A stretch of DNA of 44,660 nucleotides, from NCBI GenBank assembly GCA_021782995.1, contig JAJXUI010000023.1:1-44660 (forward strand), written 5' to 3'. The position numbers and the translations under genes are program-made. Positions 20,107-29,195 of this stretch are shown piece by piece. The DNA is from Pseudomonadota bacterium. Its GTDB lineage: Bacteria > Pseudomonadota > Gammaproteobacteria > Burkholderiales > Gallionellaceae. Positions within the stretch are counted from its first letter, which is position 1. Each line of letters opens with the position of its first letter. Under the pieces are notes generated by a model, which saw only the letters and a list, made by a program, of their open reading frames with translations, had not been told where the DNA came from and did no database searches.

Positions 20107-21555
20107 ATGAACACAACCGACATGCCCTTGATATCCCCCAATCCCACCCCTGCCCTTCCCAGCCTGCTGCTTGTGGACGATGATCCGCTCATTCGCGACT
20201 CATTAGGTATTGCACTGGCGGATACTTTCGAGGTCCATGCCGCCGAAAACCGCAGCCAGGCCATCAAAATGCTGCGCACCATGAGCGCTCCGCCACAACT
20301 TGCGCTGGTCGACCTCGGCCTCCCGCCCTCCCCGCACCGACCAACTGAGGGATTCAGATTGATCAGCGAGCTGCTCGCCCATTCTGCCGACATCAAGATT
20401 TTTGTACTTTCCGGGCAGGATGATGACCGCAATGCGCGACATTCCCGCACACTGGGTGCAAGTGATTTCATCTCGAAACCCTGCACACCGGACAAGATCA
20501 AGGAACAGCTGCGTCAGGCTTTATTGATCCAGAACACAGAAAAAGACCATGAATCAACAACAGGCGAAATTCTGGGCATAGTAGGACAAAGCCCGCCGGT
20601 TATCGCCATGCTCAACCAGATCAGCCTGTATGCAACCACACCATTCCCCATCCTCATAGAGGGCGAATCGGGCAGCGGCAAGGAAATGGTAGCTACCGCC
20701 ATCCAGAAGCTGGCGCCCGAAAAACAGTCACCCTTCCTCATCTTCAATTGCGCGGCCATCGCCCCCACGCTGATAGCTTCCACCCTCTTTGGACATGCCA
20801 AAGGCGCGTTTACCGGCGCCAATCAGACGCAAAGCGGATTTTTTGAAGATGCTGCGGATGGCATCCTGTTTCTCGACGAGATCGGCGAACTGCCGCAGGA
20901 GCTGCAGGCCAATCTGCTGCGCGTCCTGGAAAATGGCGACTATCAGCGAGTCGGCGAAACCATCACTCGCAAGAGCCGGGCGCGCATTATTGCCGCCACG
21001 AATCGCGATTTGAGGCAGGAAGTGCGCGCCGGAAACTTCCGCAACGACCTGTATCATCGCCTGAGCGTTTTCACCATCAACGTGCCGCCATTACGCGAAC
21101 TCGGCAAGGACAAGCTCCTGCTGCTGGAACACTTCCGCAGCTTTTACGCGAAAGAAATCAACAGAAAACCGTTTTCGTTGCAACCCGAAGCGGAACAATT
21201 GTGGGAAAATTATTCATATCCGGGCAATATCAGGGAATTGCGCAACATCACGATTCGGCTGATTACCAAATTTCCCGGAAGCAGCATCAGCAAGGAACAG
21301 CTGGCCGCAGAGTTTGACATGCCCGCACAGGATGTTGCACCTGAAACTGGCGCAAACCCGTTGTCTGATGCCAAACTGAAATTGCAGAATACCACCGGCT
21401 TCAACCTGGATGCCCTGCTGCAGGAACAGGCAAGGCAATATATCCAGGCGGCCATGGAGCTAGCAAATAACAATATCAGCGAAGCAGCAAAATTGCTGGG
21501 TATCAACCGCACGACACTATACAGTCGTATGGAATCCCTGCAGAAAAACCAATAA
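20107..21555 (+). CDS. sigma-54-dependent response regulator, PrsR-like
   Basis: This 482-residue protein is an NtrC-type activator. The receiver domain (about residues 18-140) has acidic D24-D25, phospho-acceptor D69 and K124. The AAA+ domain has Walker A GESGSGKE (186-193), the sigma-54 contact loop GAFTGA (233-238) and Walker B ILFLDEI (about 253-259). A Fis-type helix-turn-helix (ISEAAKLLGINRTTLYSRM) ends the protein. The DLGLPP-P-P-EGF pattern around D69 resembles the PrsR regulators of exosortase/PEP-CTERM loci rather than PilR, but no such locus is visible. It stands at the head of the msh-type pilus genes, with no kinase gene nearby, so it may control them. This assignment of targets is inference. 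Confidence 0.9.
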   Translation: MNTTDMPLISPNPTPALPSLLLVDDDPLIRDSLGIALADTFEVHAAENRSQAIKMLRTMSAPPQLALVDLGLPPSPHRPTEGFRLISELLAHSADIKIFVLSGQDDDRNARHSRTLGASDFISKPCTPDKIKEQLRQALLIQNTEKDHESTTGEILGIVGQSPPVIAMLNQISLYATTPFPILIEGESGSGKEMVATAIQKLAPEKQSPFLIFNCAAIAPTLIASTLFGHAKGAFTGANQTQSGFFEDAADGILFLDEIGELPQELQANLLRVLENGDYQRVGETITRKSRARIIAATNRDLRQEVRAGNFRNDLYHRLSVFTINVPPLRELGKDKLLLLEHFRSFYAKEINRKPFSLQPEAEQLWENYSYPGNIRELRNITIRLITKFPGSSISKEQLAAEFDMPAQDVAPETGANPLSDAKLKLQNTTGFNLDALLQEQARQYIQAAMELANNNISEAAKLLGINRTTLYSRMESLQKNQ

Positions 21556-21591
21556 GCCAGAACTGCAGAAGCAGTCAGCAAAGGCAAACCA

Positions 21592-21624
21592 CCTCTTGCA
21601 ATGCAGCAACCTCATTGCAAGGGG
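21592..21624 (+). repeat. inverted repeat between the regulator gene and mshM
   Basis: CTTGCAATG (21595-21603) and CATTGCAAG (21613-21621) are perfect complements around a nine-base loop. The stem extends outward through a T-G wobble to CC/GG, giving about 12 pairs. There is no U tract after it, so intrinsic termination is unlikely. It lies directly before a GGAGG ribosome-binding site and could be an operator, an RNA structure in the leader, or an inefficient terminator of the regulator gene. Confidence 0.5.
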
Positions 21625-21639
21625 CAGTCCGGAGGAAGA

Positions 21640-21702
21640 ATGAGCAATTTACTAAATCAATTCAGGATTCTCATGTCATGTATCTGGAACATTTCGGACT
21701 GA
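21640..21702 (+). CDS. possible 20-residue leader peptide overlapping the mshM start
   Basis: An ATG at 21640 is preceded by the best Shine-Dalgarno sequence in the area (GGAGGAAGA, 21631-21639). The reading MSNLLNQFRILMSCIWNISD ends at TGA 21700-21702. It is out of frame with mshM and overrunning its ATG (21678) by 25 bases, so ribosomes finishing here could reinitiate at or near mshM. This could be translational coupling, a regulatory leader or chance. No homology is recognised. Confidence 0.3.
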   Translation: MSNLLNQFRILMSCIWNISD

Positions 21703-23144
21703 ACGCACAACCCTTCAAGATCACGCCGGTCACCGACTTCTTCTTTCCAGGCGCCAATCGCGCCGAGATCCTGGAAGCACTGCTTTACTCCATTACCGAA
21801 AGCGAAGGGATCATCAAGGTCACCGGCGAAGTCGGCAGCGGCAAGACCATGCTATGCCGCATGCTGCTGGAGCGGTTTCCGGAACATATCGAGGCTGTGT
21901 ACCTTGCCAATCCCAGCCTGACGCGCGAAGAAATGCTGTATGCCATCGCTGACGGCCTGAATCTGGACCTGGAAGGCCAGCGCGTAAACGTCATCCTGCA
22001 AACGCTGCAAAACCATCTTGAACAGAAACATGCCGAAGGCAAGCAGGTCGTCATCCTGGTAGACGAAGCGCACGCCATGCCGCTGGAAACGATGGAAGAA
22101 TTGCGGCTGCTGTATAACCTCCAGGTCGGCAACCACAAATTGCTGCATATCATGCTTTTCGGCCAGCCGGAACTGAATGTCAAGCTCAGCCAGCCCAACA
22201 TGCGCCAGCTGAAGGACCGCATCATCCATCATTTCACCATGCTGCCACTATCGCAGAACATCATCGAATCCTACCTGTTGTTCCGTATGAGAACCGCGGG
22301 CTATCGCGGCCCTTCACCTTTTTCTCCTGCAGCTGCGGCCCTCATCGGCAAATCATCCCAGGGGCTGATGCGGCGGGTCAACATTCTTGCTGACAAATCC
22401 CTGCTTGCAGCTTTTGTGGAAAATACACATGGCGTCGAACTCCGCCATGTGCAGGCCGCGATTCGCGACACCGAACCCGCAAGTGGAACGCAAGGCCGCT
22501 GGCAACAGAAAATCCCGGCCACTGCGGCCATTTCTGCCGCCCTGATCGCCCTCCTGCTTGCAGCCGGCGGCTGGTATCTGGGCAGCCTGAGCTCGGCAAG
22601 CTCTACTCAGCTCCCGCCCAAAACAACCGACAGACCGGCTGCCATGCCGGCGACTGCACCGACGCTCCCTCCAACCATCTCGGGCATACCAGCTACGCAA
22701 GTTATGCCTGCACCCGCTCCAGCCCTGCCCGCCCATTCCACGCCCGTGCCGCAGGTTACACACAACGTTCCCAAACCGACCGCCACCGCCAGCCACGCCA
22801 CACCTGCCGAACCGGAAATAGTTTTATTTAAACAAAGACTTGAAAAAACAGAACTCCTGCTCTCCAAACTATCCAGCGGCAGTGCGAGCATACAATTGTT
22901 CTATACCAATGATGTACGCCCCGCACGCCTTGAAAAATTCCTGCAACAGGCAAACACGCTGGGGCGGCTGGACAAAATCTACCTCTTGCCTATCAAGCTG
23001 AACGGCCGCAAGGGATTGCGCGCACTTTACGGCATCTATCCGGACAGCGAGGCAGCACGTGCGGCAATCAAATCCCTGCCCCGGCAATACCTGGACATTT
23101 ATGCTCCGGCAATCTACCTCCTTGACGCAAGCCCTGCCCTTTAA
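21678..23144 (+). CDS. mshM: MshM/ExeA-type AAA ATPase of the pilus locus
   Basis: The ExeA/MshM family are membrane-linked AAA ATPases thought to help secretins assemble through peptidoglycan. This 488-residue protein begins MYLEHFGLNAQPFKITP, the conserved family start, and has Walker A GEVGSGKT (50-57), a Walker B region VVILVDEAHAMP and sensor sequences around LLHIMLFGQPELN. A transmembrane helix lies near residues 281-303, followed by a proline- and alanine-rich linker and a C-terminal SPOR-like domain (LEKFLQQANTLGRL...GIYPDSEAARAAIKSLP). ATG 21678 is chosen on homology; an in-frame TTG at 21615 would add 21 non-conserved residues. Confidence 0.9.
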   Translation: MYLEHFGLNAQPFKITPVTDFFFPGANRAEILEALLYSITESEGIIKVTGEVGSGKTMLCRMLLERFPEHIEAVYLANPSLTREEMLYAIADGLNLDLEGQRVNVILQTLQNHLEQKHAEGKQVVILVDEAHAMPLETMEELRLLYNLQVGNHKLLHIMLFGQPELNVKLSQPNMRQLKDRIIHHFTMLPLSQNIIESYLLFRMRTAGYRGPSPFSPAAAALIGKSSQGLMRRVNILADKSLLAAFVENTHGVELRHVQAAIRDTEPASGTQGRWQQKIPATAAISAALIALLLAAGGWYLGSLSSASSTQLPPKTTDRPAAMPATAPTLPPTISGIPATQVMPAPAPALPAHSTPVPQVTHNVPKPTATASHATPAEPEIVLFKQRLEKTELLLSKLSSGSASIQLFYTNDVRPARLEKFLQQANTLGRLDKIYLLPIKLNGRKGLRALYGIYPDSEAARAAIKSLPRQYLDIYAPAIYLLDASPAL

Positions 23145-23228
23145 TCCATTGATTATTTATAAAATGATGGATAGCATGCTGAAATTAGGCAAAATATTTA
23201 CTGATGGCGCACCTTCCAGGGGAACAAA

Positions 23229-25106
23229 TTGAAACTTAGCCGAATACCCTTTTATCTGACCTGCGCATGCCTCGGTGCATGCGGAACAAATCCGATAACG
23301 CCTTCTGACAAGCACATCGAAAAACCTGCAGCAACAGCGGCCGCCGACAGCACTGAAATCCCACAGGCAACCCGCCAGTTCATCCCCCTTCCGCCCCCTC
23401 GCCCTGCCGCCAAAGTGGAAACCTACAGCGTAGTGGTAACAGACCTGCCTGCGCGCGACCTGCTTTTCCAGCTGGCCAGGGATGCCAAGGTCAACATTGA
23501 TGTCAACCCCGATATCGAAGGCAGGGTCACCATCAATGCCATCAACCAGACCTTGCCGCAAATACTTGACCGGATCAGCAAGCAAGTCGATATCCGCTAT
23601 GAACTGGAGAACGGCACTTACCACGTCATGAAGGACTCGCCTTACCTCAAGACATACAAGATCGACTTCATCAACATGTCGCGCACTGCTGAAAGCAGGA
23701 ATGCAACGTCCGGACAGATTGCCGGCAACGTGGGTACGGGAGGAACAGGGTCGACAAGCACTGCTGGCAATATCGGCAACATTTCATCTACCACTGTCAC
23801 CAGCAAGACGGTAAATGACCTGATGGAAAGCCTGATCCAGGATGTGAAAAACATCCTGCTGGACGAAGACAAAATCCATTTCAATGAAAGAATTGAAGTC
23901 GAAAGCAAGCAGAAAACCAGCGCAAGAGGAGATGGCATCGCTTCTGCCGCCACATCATTTGGCAGCCAGCAAGGCAGCAGGGGCAACCAGCAGAGTAATG
24001 GTGCAAATGCCCAACCAGCCGCCGGCGGCTCTGTGGCTGGCAGCGGCAATCAGGATGTGCAAGGCAGCGGATCACTTGCCAAGAGCAAAGCTGAATACGA
24101 AAGGGCAGTCAATGTTTTCGCCAACAAGGAAACCGGCGTGCTGATTGTGCGCGCTACAGCCAAACAACATGAAAAAATCCAGGAATTCATCGACAAGGTC
24201 ATGAATTCCGCTAAACGCCAGGTCCTGATCGAAGCTACCATCGTCGAAGTTCAACTGAATGACCGATACCAGCAAGGCATCAACTGGTCTCGCGCATTGC
24301 TCGGCGCCCAGGGCTTTGCACTCAGCCAGGCAGGCACTGTCGGCATTGCCGGAACCGCCGGTGCGCTGACCATCAATTATCTTGACCCCAACTCGCAATA
24401 CGGCAACTTGCTGGCTTCCATCAACCTGTTGCAGCAGTTCGGCAACGTCAAGGTCCTGTCCAGCCCGAAACTGACCGTAATGAACAACCAGACCGCCTCA
24501 CTCAAGGTCGCAACCAACAAGGTCTATTTCCAGGTCAAGGCGGACGTCATTCCCGCTACAGCAACCAGTGCTGCATCTGCGTCATACTCCACTACACCAA
24601 ACACGGTATCTGTCGGCCTGACCATGAGTGTCACCCCGCAGATCAGCGACAACGATCTGGTCACACTGAATGTGCGCCCTTCCATCTCCAGTGAAATCGG
24701 CGCCGGCATTCAGGACCCCAACCCGATCCTGGCCAACCCCTGCGGTTTTGGCGTGACTAACTGCACGATCGCCCCGATCAAGAATGTGATTCCTGAAATC
24801 CAGACCCGTGAAATGGAATCCATCATCAAGGTCAGCAGCGGACAAACTGCCGTCATGGGCGGCCTGATCCAGGAATCGATCAACAAGAACAGCAACGAGG
24901 TTCCCTTCCTTGCACGCATTCCGCTGATCGGCAACCTGTTCCAGAACCGTGACGACAAAACCACAAAATCAGAACTGGTCATTTTCCTGCGTCCAGTGGT
25001 TATCAAAGACGCCAGCCTTGCCGGAGACTTCCAGTCATATGGCAAAAACCTGCCGGATGCAGAGTTCTTCCATGAAGATGCACGCGGCAAACATATCGAG
25101 CCCTGA
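23229..25106 (+). CDS. mshL: Pilus secretin MshL (lipoprotein)
   Basis: MshL forms the outer-membrane pore through which an MSH-type pilus emerges. The 625-residue protein begins at a TTG with an AGGGGA ribosome-binding site and has a lipoprotein signal ending in LGAC with C18. The N-terminal secretin domain (DVNPDIEGRVTINAINQTLP region) is followed by a long Gly/Ser/Gln-rich insertion (about residues 165-285), a second N-type domain, and the secretin core with KVLSSPKLTVMNNQTA and the C-terminal signature VPFLARIPLIGNLFQ. A weak promoter-like pair (TTGATT, 17 bases, TAGCAT at 23150-23178) precedes it. Confidence 0.94.
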   Translation: MKLSRIPFYLTCACLGACGTNPITPSDKHIEKPAATAAADSTEIPQATRQFIPLPPPRPAAKVETYSVVVTDLPARDLLFQLARDAKVNIDVNPDIEGRVTINAINQTLPQILDRISKQVDIRYELENGTYHVMKDSPYLKTYKIDFINMSRTAESRNATSGQIAGNVGTGGTGSTSTAGNIGNISSTTVTSKTVNDLMESLIQDVKNILLDEDKIHFNERIEVESKQKTSARGDGIASAATSFGSQQGSRGNQQSNGANAQPAAGGSVAGSGNQDVQGSGSLAKSKAEYERAVNVFANKETGVLIVRATAKQHEKIQEFIDKVMNSAKRQVLIEATIVEVQLNDRYQQGINWSRALLGAQGFALSQAGTVGIAGTAGALTINYLDPNSQYGNLLASINLLQQFGNVKVLSSPKLTVMNNQTASLKVATNKVYFQVKADVIPATATSAASASYSTTPNTVSVGLTMSVTPQISDNDLVTLNVRPSISSEIGAGIQDPNPILANPCGFGVTNCTIAPIKNVIPEIQTREMESIIKVSSGQTAVMGGLIQESINKNSNEVPFLARIPLIGNLFQNRDDKTTKSELVIFLRPVVIKDASLAGDFQSYGKNLPDAEFFHEDARGKHIEP

Positions 25107-25108
25107 AT

Positions 25109-26236
25109 ATGAGCCTACTACTTGATGCCCTCAGTAAAAAAACCGGCGCAGGAACAAATAAACCGGCCGGACAGGATAATCTTTCGGAACTGACGCTGGA
25201 AGAACTGCCGGAAAGGCACGCGCCAAATCCCGCTTCCGGCAACCCTCAACACACTGCTGCCGCACCATCACCACGCAGTGCCGGAGAAAATCTGTTCGCT
25301 GCAAAAAAGGCGCCCGTCAAACCCAAATTCAGCTATAACCTGGGCATCGTTCCTACCACAATCATCATTGGCGTCATTCTTGGTACAGCCGGCAGTATCT
25401 ATGTATGGTATGAAATTCAGCCACCCAAGCAGGCACAATACCGACCTGCCCCGACAAATTACACCCCGCCTCCACCAGTTGCAGCAACACCCCCCGCACA
25501 ACCCTTGCTGACACTCAATAATCAAACTGCACCGATAACTGAATCCCGGGCAACCAGCAAACATGCACCTGCCGCGGAAAGAGCCGAGCCCGTCAGGATA
25601 AACAGGCAGACACGGCCTGCCCCGCGCCGTGATGATGCCGTCCTGATCCAGCAGAAATCCGGCACGGATGATATTTACACCACCACCATGGCGGCCTACC
25701 AGGCATACGAAAATGGCGACCTTGAAACGGCCCGCCGGAAATACCAGGAAGTCCTGGGAAGGGATGCAAGAAACAGGGATGCCTTGCTGGGCCTGGCAGC
25801 CATTGCACAGCAGCAAAAACAGGATGAACGCGCACGCCAACTCTATAATCGCGTACTGGTGCTTGACCCGAAGGACCCTGTCGCCCTGGCCGGCCTGACT
25901 GCATTTTCATCAGGTGATGATGCCAGCAAGGAAAGCAAGCTGAAATACAGTCTGGCACAAACACCAGACTCTACCGCGCTGTTCTATGCGCTGGGCAATC
26001 TTTACGTCAGCCAGTCCCGCTGGAGTGAGGCCCAGGAAGCCTACTTCAATGCGCTCAGGCTGGACCCCGCCAATGCCCGGTTTGCATTCAGTCTGGCAAC
26101 CAGCCTGGACCACCTCGGGCAGGCCAGGGTCGCAGCACAGTACTATCGTCAGGCGCTTCAGTTCGACACAAACGGCAACTCCGGCTTTGATCGTGCACAG
26201 ACACAAAAAAGGCTGGATCAGTTGGCCGTACATTGA
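25109..26236 (+). CDS. mshN: MshN-like TPR pilus assembly protein
   Basis: MshN-type proteins are bitopic TPR proteins believed to help secretin assembly. This 375-residue protein begins MSLLLDALSKK, a start common to the family, has one membrane helix near residues 79-100, a proline-rich periplasmic linker, and tandem TPR units between about 190 and 370 (AYQAYENGDLETARRKYQEVLGRD; ALGNLYVSQSRWSEAQEAYFNALRL; SLATSLDHLGQARVAAQYYRQAL). It is three bases after mshL and 25 bases before mshE. Confidence 0.9.
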   Translation: MSLLLDALSKKTGAGTNKPAGQDNLSELTLEELPERHAPNPASGNPQHTAAAPSPRSAGENLFAAKKAPVKPKFSYNLGIVPTTIIIGVILGTAGSIYVWYEIQPPKQAQYRPAPTNYTPPPPVAATPPAQPLLTLNNQTAPITESRATSKHAPAAERAEPVRINRQTRPAPRRDDAVLIQQKSGTDDIYTTTMAAYQAYENGDLETARRKYQEVLGRDARNRDALLGLAAIAQQQKQDERARQLYNRVLVLDPKDPVALAGLTAFSSGDDASKESKLKYSLAQTPDSTALFYALGNLYVSQSRWSEAQEAYFNALRLDPANARFAFSLATSLDHLGQARVAAQYYRQALQFDTNGNSGFDRAQTQKRLDQLAVH

Positions 26237-26261
26237 GAATATATAAAATTAAAGGCACTAG

Positions 26262-27971
26262 ATGGCAGCAACTCAACAGCAATCCCAGGCCCCCATCGGC
26301 CAACTGCTGGTATCAAAAGGCGTAATCAGCGAAGACCAGCTGCGCATTGCCGTTCAGGAGCAGCATAAAAACCACCAGCCCATAGGCTCACTTCTGGTCA
26401 GGCTGGGCTTCCTTTCCGAAGCCACCATACGCGATGTGCTTTCAGAAAATCTTGGTACTGAAAGTGTAGACCTCAGCACCGTCATTATCGATTCTGCAGC
26501 CATTGCACTCATCCCCAAAGATGTCGCTCGTCGTTACCAGCTGCTGCCACTTTCAGTTGATCAGCTCAACAAACACCTGATACTGGCCATCGCCGACCCG
26601 AACAACATTCTTGCGCTGGACCAGGTACGTGCCCTGCTGCGCGGTGAATATCAGCTGACCACCCAGGTTGCCAGTGAATCCGACATCGTCAGGGCCATCG
26701 ACCAGTATTACGGCTTCGAGCTTTCCATCGACGGCATCCTGCACGAAATCGAACCTGGCGATATGGAGTACCAGACGCTCAATCAGGGCGTCACCGAATT
26801 CAGCCAGCCCGTCGTGCGCCTGATCGATGCGCTGTTTACCGAAGCTGTACAACAGGGCGCTTCCGATATCCACTTTGAACCTGAAAGCAGCTTCCTGCGG
26901 ATACGCTACCGCGTGGATGGCGTATTGCGACAGGTGCGCAGTTTGCACAAGAGCTTCTGGCCTGCCATGGTGGTGCGCATGAAGGTGATGAGCGGCATGA
27001 ACATCGCGGAAACCCGTGCGCCGCAGGATGGCCGCATGTCATTGCGCCTATCCGGCCGTCCAATCGATTTTCGTGTTGCATCTCACCCCACCACCCATGG
27101 CGAAAACCTCGTCCTGCGTATCCTGGACCGGCAAAAAGGCATCGTGCCCATCAGTCACCTGGGCTTGCCGGAAGATGCACTGAATACACTCAAGCTGATC
27201 ATCGCCAAACCCGAAGGCATCATCCTGGTCACCGGCCCGACAGGCTCCGGTAAAACCACGACGCTGTATTCCATCCTGAACCACGTGAATACCGAGTCAG
27301 TCAACATCATGACCCTGGAAGACCCGGTGGAATACCCCATTCCACTGATCCGGCAGTCGTCGGTCAACGAGGCAGCCAAGCTTGATTTCGCAAGCGGTAT
27401 CCGCTCCATGATGCGCCAGGATCCGGACATCATCCTGGTCGGCGAAATTCGTGACCATCCTACGGCTGAAATGGCGTTCCGTGCAGCGATGACAGGTCAC
27501 CAGGTATATTCCACATTGCATACGAACTCTGCCATTGGCGCGATCCCGCGCCTGCTCGACATTGGCATCCTGCCTGACATCATGGCTGGCAATATCATCG
27601 GCATCGTGGCACAACGGCTGGTACGCGTGTTATGTCCGCATTGCAAATACTCCTATCAGCCCGACCATACAGAAAAGCTCCTGCTGGGCATCCACCCGCA
27701 GGAACATGTCACACTCTACCGTGCCGCAGGATGCGACCTGTGCTATCACCAGGGATACAAGGGCAGGATGGCCATCATGGAACTGCTGAAACTCGACAGC
27801 GACCTCGACGACCTCATAGCACACCGCGCCAGCATTCGTGAACTCAGGCATATCGCGCAGGAGAAAGGTTTCCGCACACTGGCGATGGATGGTATACAGC
27901 GCGTCCTTGAGGGAATTACATCCCTGTCCGAAGTTGCGCGCGTAGTTGATTTGACTGACAGGATGGGTTGA
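26262..27971 (+). CDS. mshE: MshE pilus extension ATPase
   Basis: MshE is the GspE/PilB-type hexameric ATPase that drives pilus polymerisation. The 569-residue protein has an MshEN domain with two 24-residue repeats (11-34 and 40-63). They match the c-di-GMP-binding pattern of Vibrio MshE in the glycine and hydrophobic positions, but the leading arginine is replaced by proline in both and the final glutamine of the second is asparagine. The motor domain has Walker A GPTGSGKT (325-332), a Walker B near DPDIILVGEIRD, and two CxxC pairs (458/461 and 491/494) of the zinc knuckle. It is placed directly before mshG. Confidence 0.96.
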   Translation: MAATQQQSQAPIGQLLVSKGVISEDQLRIAVQEQHKNHQPIGSLLVRLGFLSEATIRDVLSENLGTESVDLSTVIIDSAAIALIPKDVARRYQLLPLSVDQLNKHLILAIADPNNILALDQVRALLRGEYQLTTQVASESDIVRAIDQYYGFELSIDGILHEIEPGDMEYQTLNQGVTEFSQPVVRLIDALFTEAVQQGASDIHFEPESSFLRIRYRVDGVLRQVRSLHKSFWPAMVVRMKVMSGMNIAETRAPQDGRMSLRLSGRPIDFRVASHPTTHGENLVLRILDRQKGIVPISHLGLPEDALNTLKLIIAKPEGIILVTGPTGSGKTTTLYSILNHVNTESVNIMTLEDPVEYPIPLIRQSSVNEAAKLDFASGIRSMMRQDPDIILVGEIRDHPTAEMAFRAAMTGHQVYSTLHTNSAIGAIPRLLDIGILPDIMAGNIIGIVAQRLVRVLCPHCKYSYQPDHTEKLLLGIHPQEHVTLYRAAGCDLCYHQGYKGRMAIMELLKLDSDLDDLIAHRASIRELRHIAQEKGFRTLAMDGIQRVLEGITSLSEVARVVDLTDRMG

Positions 27972-27975
27972 AGAC

Positions 27976-29178
27976 ATGCCCATGTATTCATACAGAGCGG
28001 TAGACCATCTCGGCAAAAGCACGCGTGGCCTGCAGGATGCTGCCAATCTGATCGATCTGGAGCTGCATCTCAAACGCAGTGGCCTGGACCTGATCAATGC
28101 GCGGCTGGTAGAAAACAATTCTTCTTTCGGCCTGAAAAAAATCAAGCGACCGGAACTGATTACATTCTTCTTCAACCTTGAACAGCTTACCCGCTCAGGT
28201 GTACCGCTGCTTGACTGCCTGGTCGACCTGCGTGACAGCATGGAGGAGCCGGTATTCCGTGAAATCATCGCCAACCTGGTGAAGTCGATTGAAAACGGAA
28301 AGAAACTTTCTCAGGCCATGGCGCAACATCCGAATGCCTTCGACAGGATCCATGTCAATCTGGTGCAGGCAGGCGAAGACAGCGGTCGCCTTGTTGAAGT
28401 ATTCCAGCACCTGACCGAGTCCATCAAATGGCAGGATGAAATGGCCACCCAGACCAAGAACATGATGATCTACCCCTTGTTCGTCGGCGGCGTGGTGATG
28501 GCCATCACATTCTTCCTGATGATCTACCTCGTGCCGCAACTGATCGGCTTCATCAAGGGTATGGGACAGGAAATTCCGCTGCAAACCAGGCTGCTGCTGG
28601 CGACCTCAGCGATCTTTGTCAATTACTGGTATGTCATCCTGGCATTGCCTTTTGTGCTGGTGGGCGGGTATTTCGGGCTTTTGAAAATTTATCCGAGCCT
28701 GCAATATGTCGTCGACAGCATCAAATTGCACATCTGGCCCACCGGACCAGTATTGCGCAAAATCATCCTGGCGCGTTTTGCGAATACATTTGCGATGATG
28801 TATGGTTCCGGCATCACCATCCTCAACTGTCTTGCCAGCGCCAAGGATGTGATGAACAACCAGGTCATGGCGAGAACCATGGAGCAGGTCATTCATGAAG
28901 TCGAAGCCGGTAAAAACCTGACGCAAAGCTTCCAGCAGACAGGCATGTTTCCGGCACTGGTTATCCGCATGCTCAAGGTGGGTGAAGCCACCGGCCAGCT
29001 GGATAATGCCCTGATGAATGTCAGCTATTTCTACGACCGGGATGTCAAGGATTCCATCAAGAAGATCCAGGTCATGATAGAGCCCACCATGACCATCGTG
29101 CTTGGCCTGCTGCTGGGCTGGGTGATGTTATCCGTGCTGGGGCCGATCTACGACATCATCGGCAAAGTCCATACTTAG
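27976..29178 (+). CDS. mshG: MshG inner-membrane platform protein
   Basis: MshG belongs to the PilC/GspF family, the inner-membrane platform on which MshE works. The 400-residue protein starts MPMYSYRAVDHLGKSTRG and has two copies of the T2SSF domain. Each has the pattern FFFNLEQLTRSGVPLLDCL (first, about residues 55-73) and FANTFAMMYGSGITILNCL (second, about 265-283). Three strongly hydrophobic segments are visible, the last at the C-terminus (TIVLGLLLGWVMLSVLGPIYDIIG). It is four bases after mshE. Confidence 0.96.
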   Translation: MPMYSYRAVDHLGKSTRGLQDAANLIDLELHLKRSGLDLINARLVENNSSFGLKKIKRPELITFFFNLEQLTRSGVPLLDCLVDLRDSMEEPVFREIIANLVKSIENGKKLSQAMAQHPNAFDRIHVNLVQAGEDSGRLVEVFQHLTESIKWQDEMATQTKNMMIYPLFVGGVVMAITFFLMIYLVPQLIGFIKGMGQEIPLQTRLLLATSAIFVNYWYVILALPFVLVGGYFGLLKIYPSLQYVVDSIKLHIWPTGPVLRKIILARFANTFAMMYGSGITILNCLASAKDVMNNQVMARTMEQVIHEVEAGKNLTQSFQQTGMFPALVIRMLKVGEATGQLDNALMNVSYFYDRDVKDSIKKIQVMIEPTMTIVLGLLLGWVMLSVLGPIYDIIGKVHT

Positions 29179-29195
29179 AGAGCTACCCGTCCACC

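Noticed and set aside
21556-21677. Search for a -24/-12 (sigma-54) promoter upstream of mshM and in other msh gaps
   Set aside because: No GG-N10-GC pair in a convincing TGGCAC/TTGC context was found by eye.
23150-23178. Promoter-like TTGATT-17-TAGCAT before mshL
   Set aside because: Only four of six matches in each box in a naturally AT-rich gap; too weak to list as a feature.
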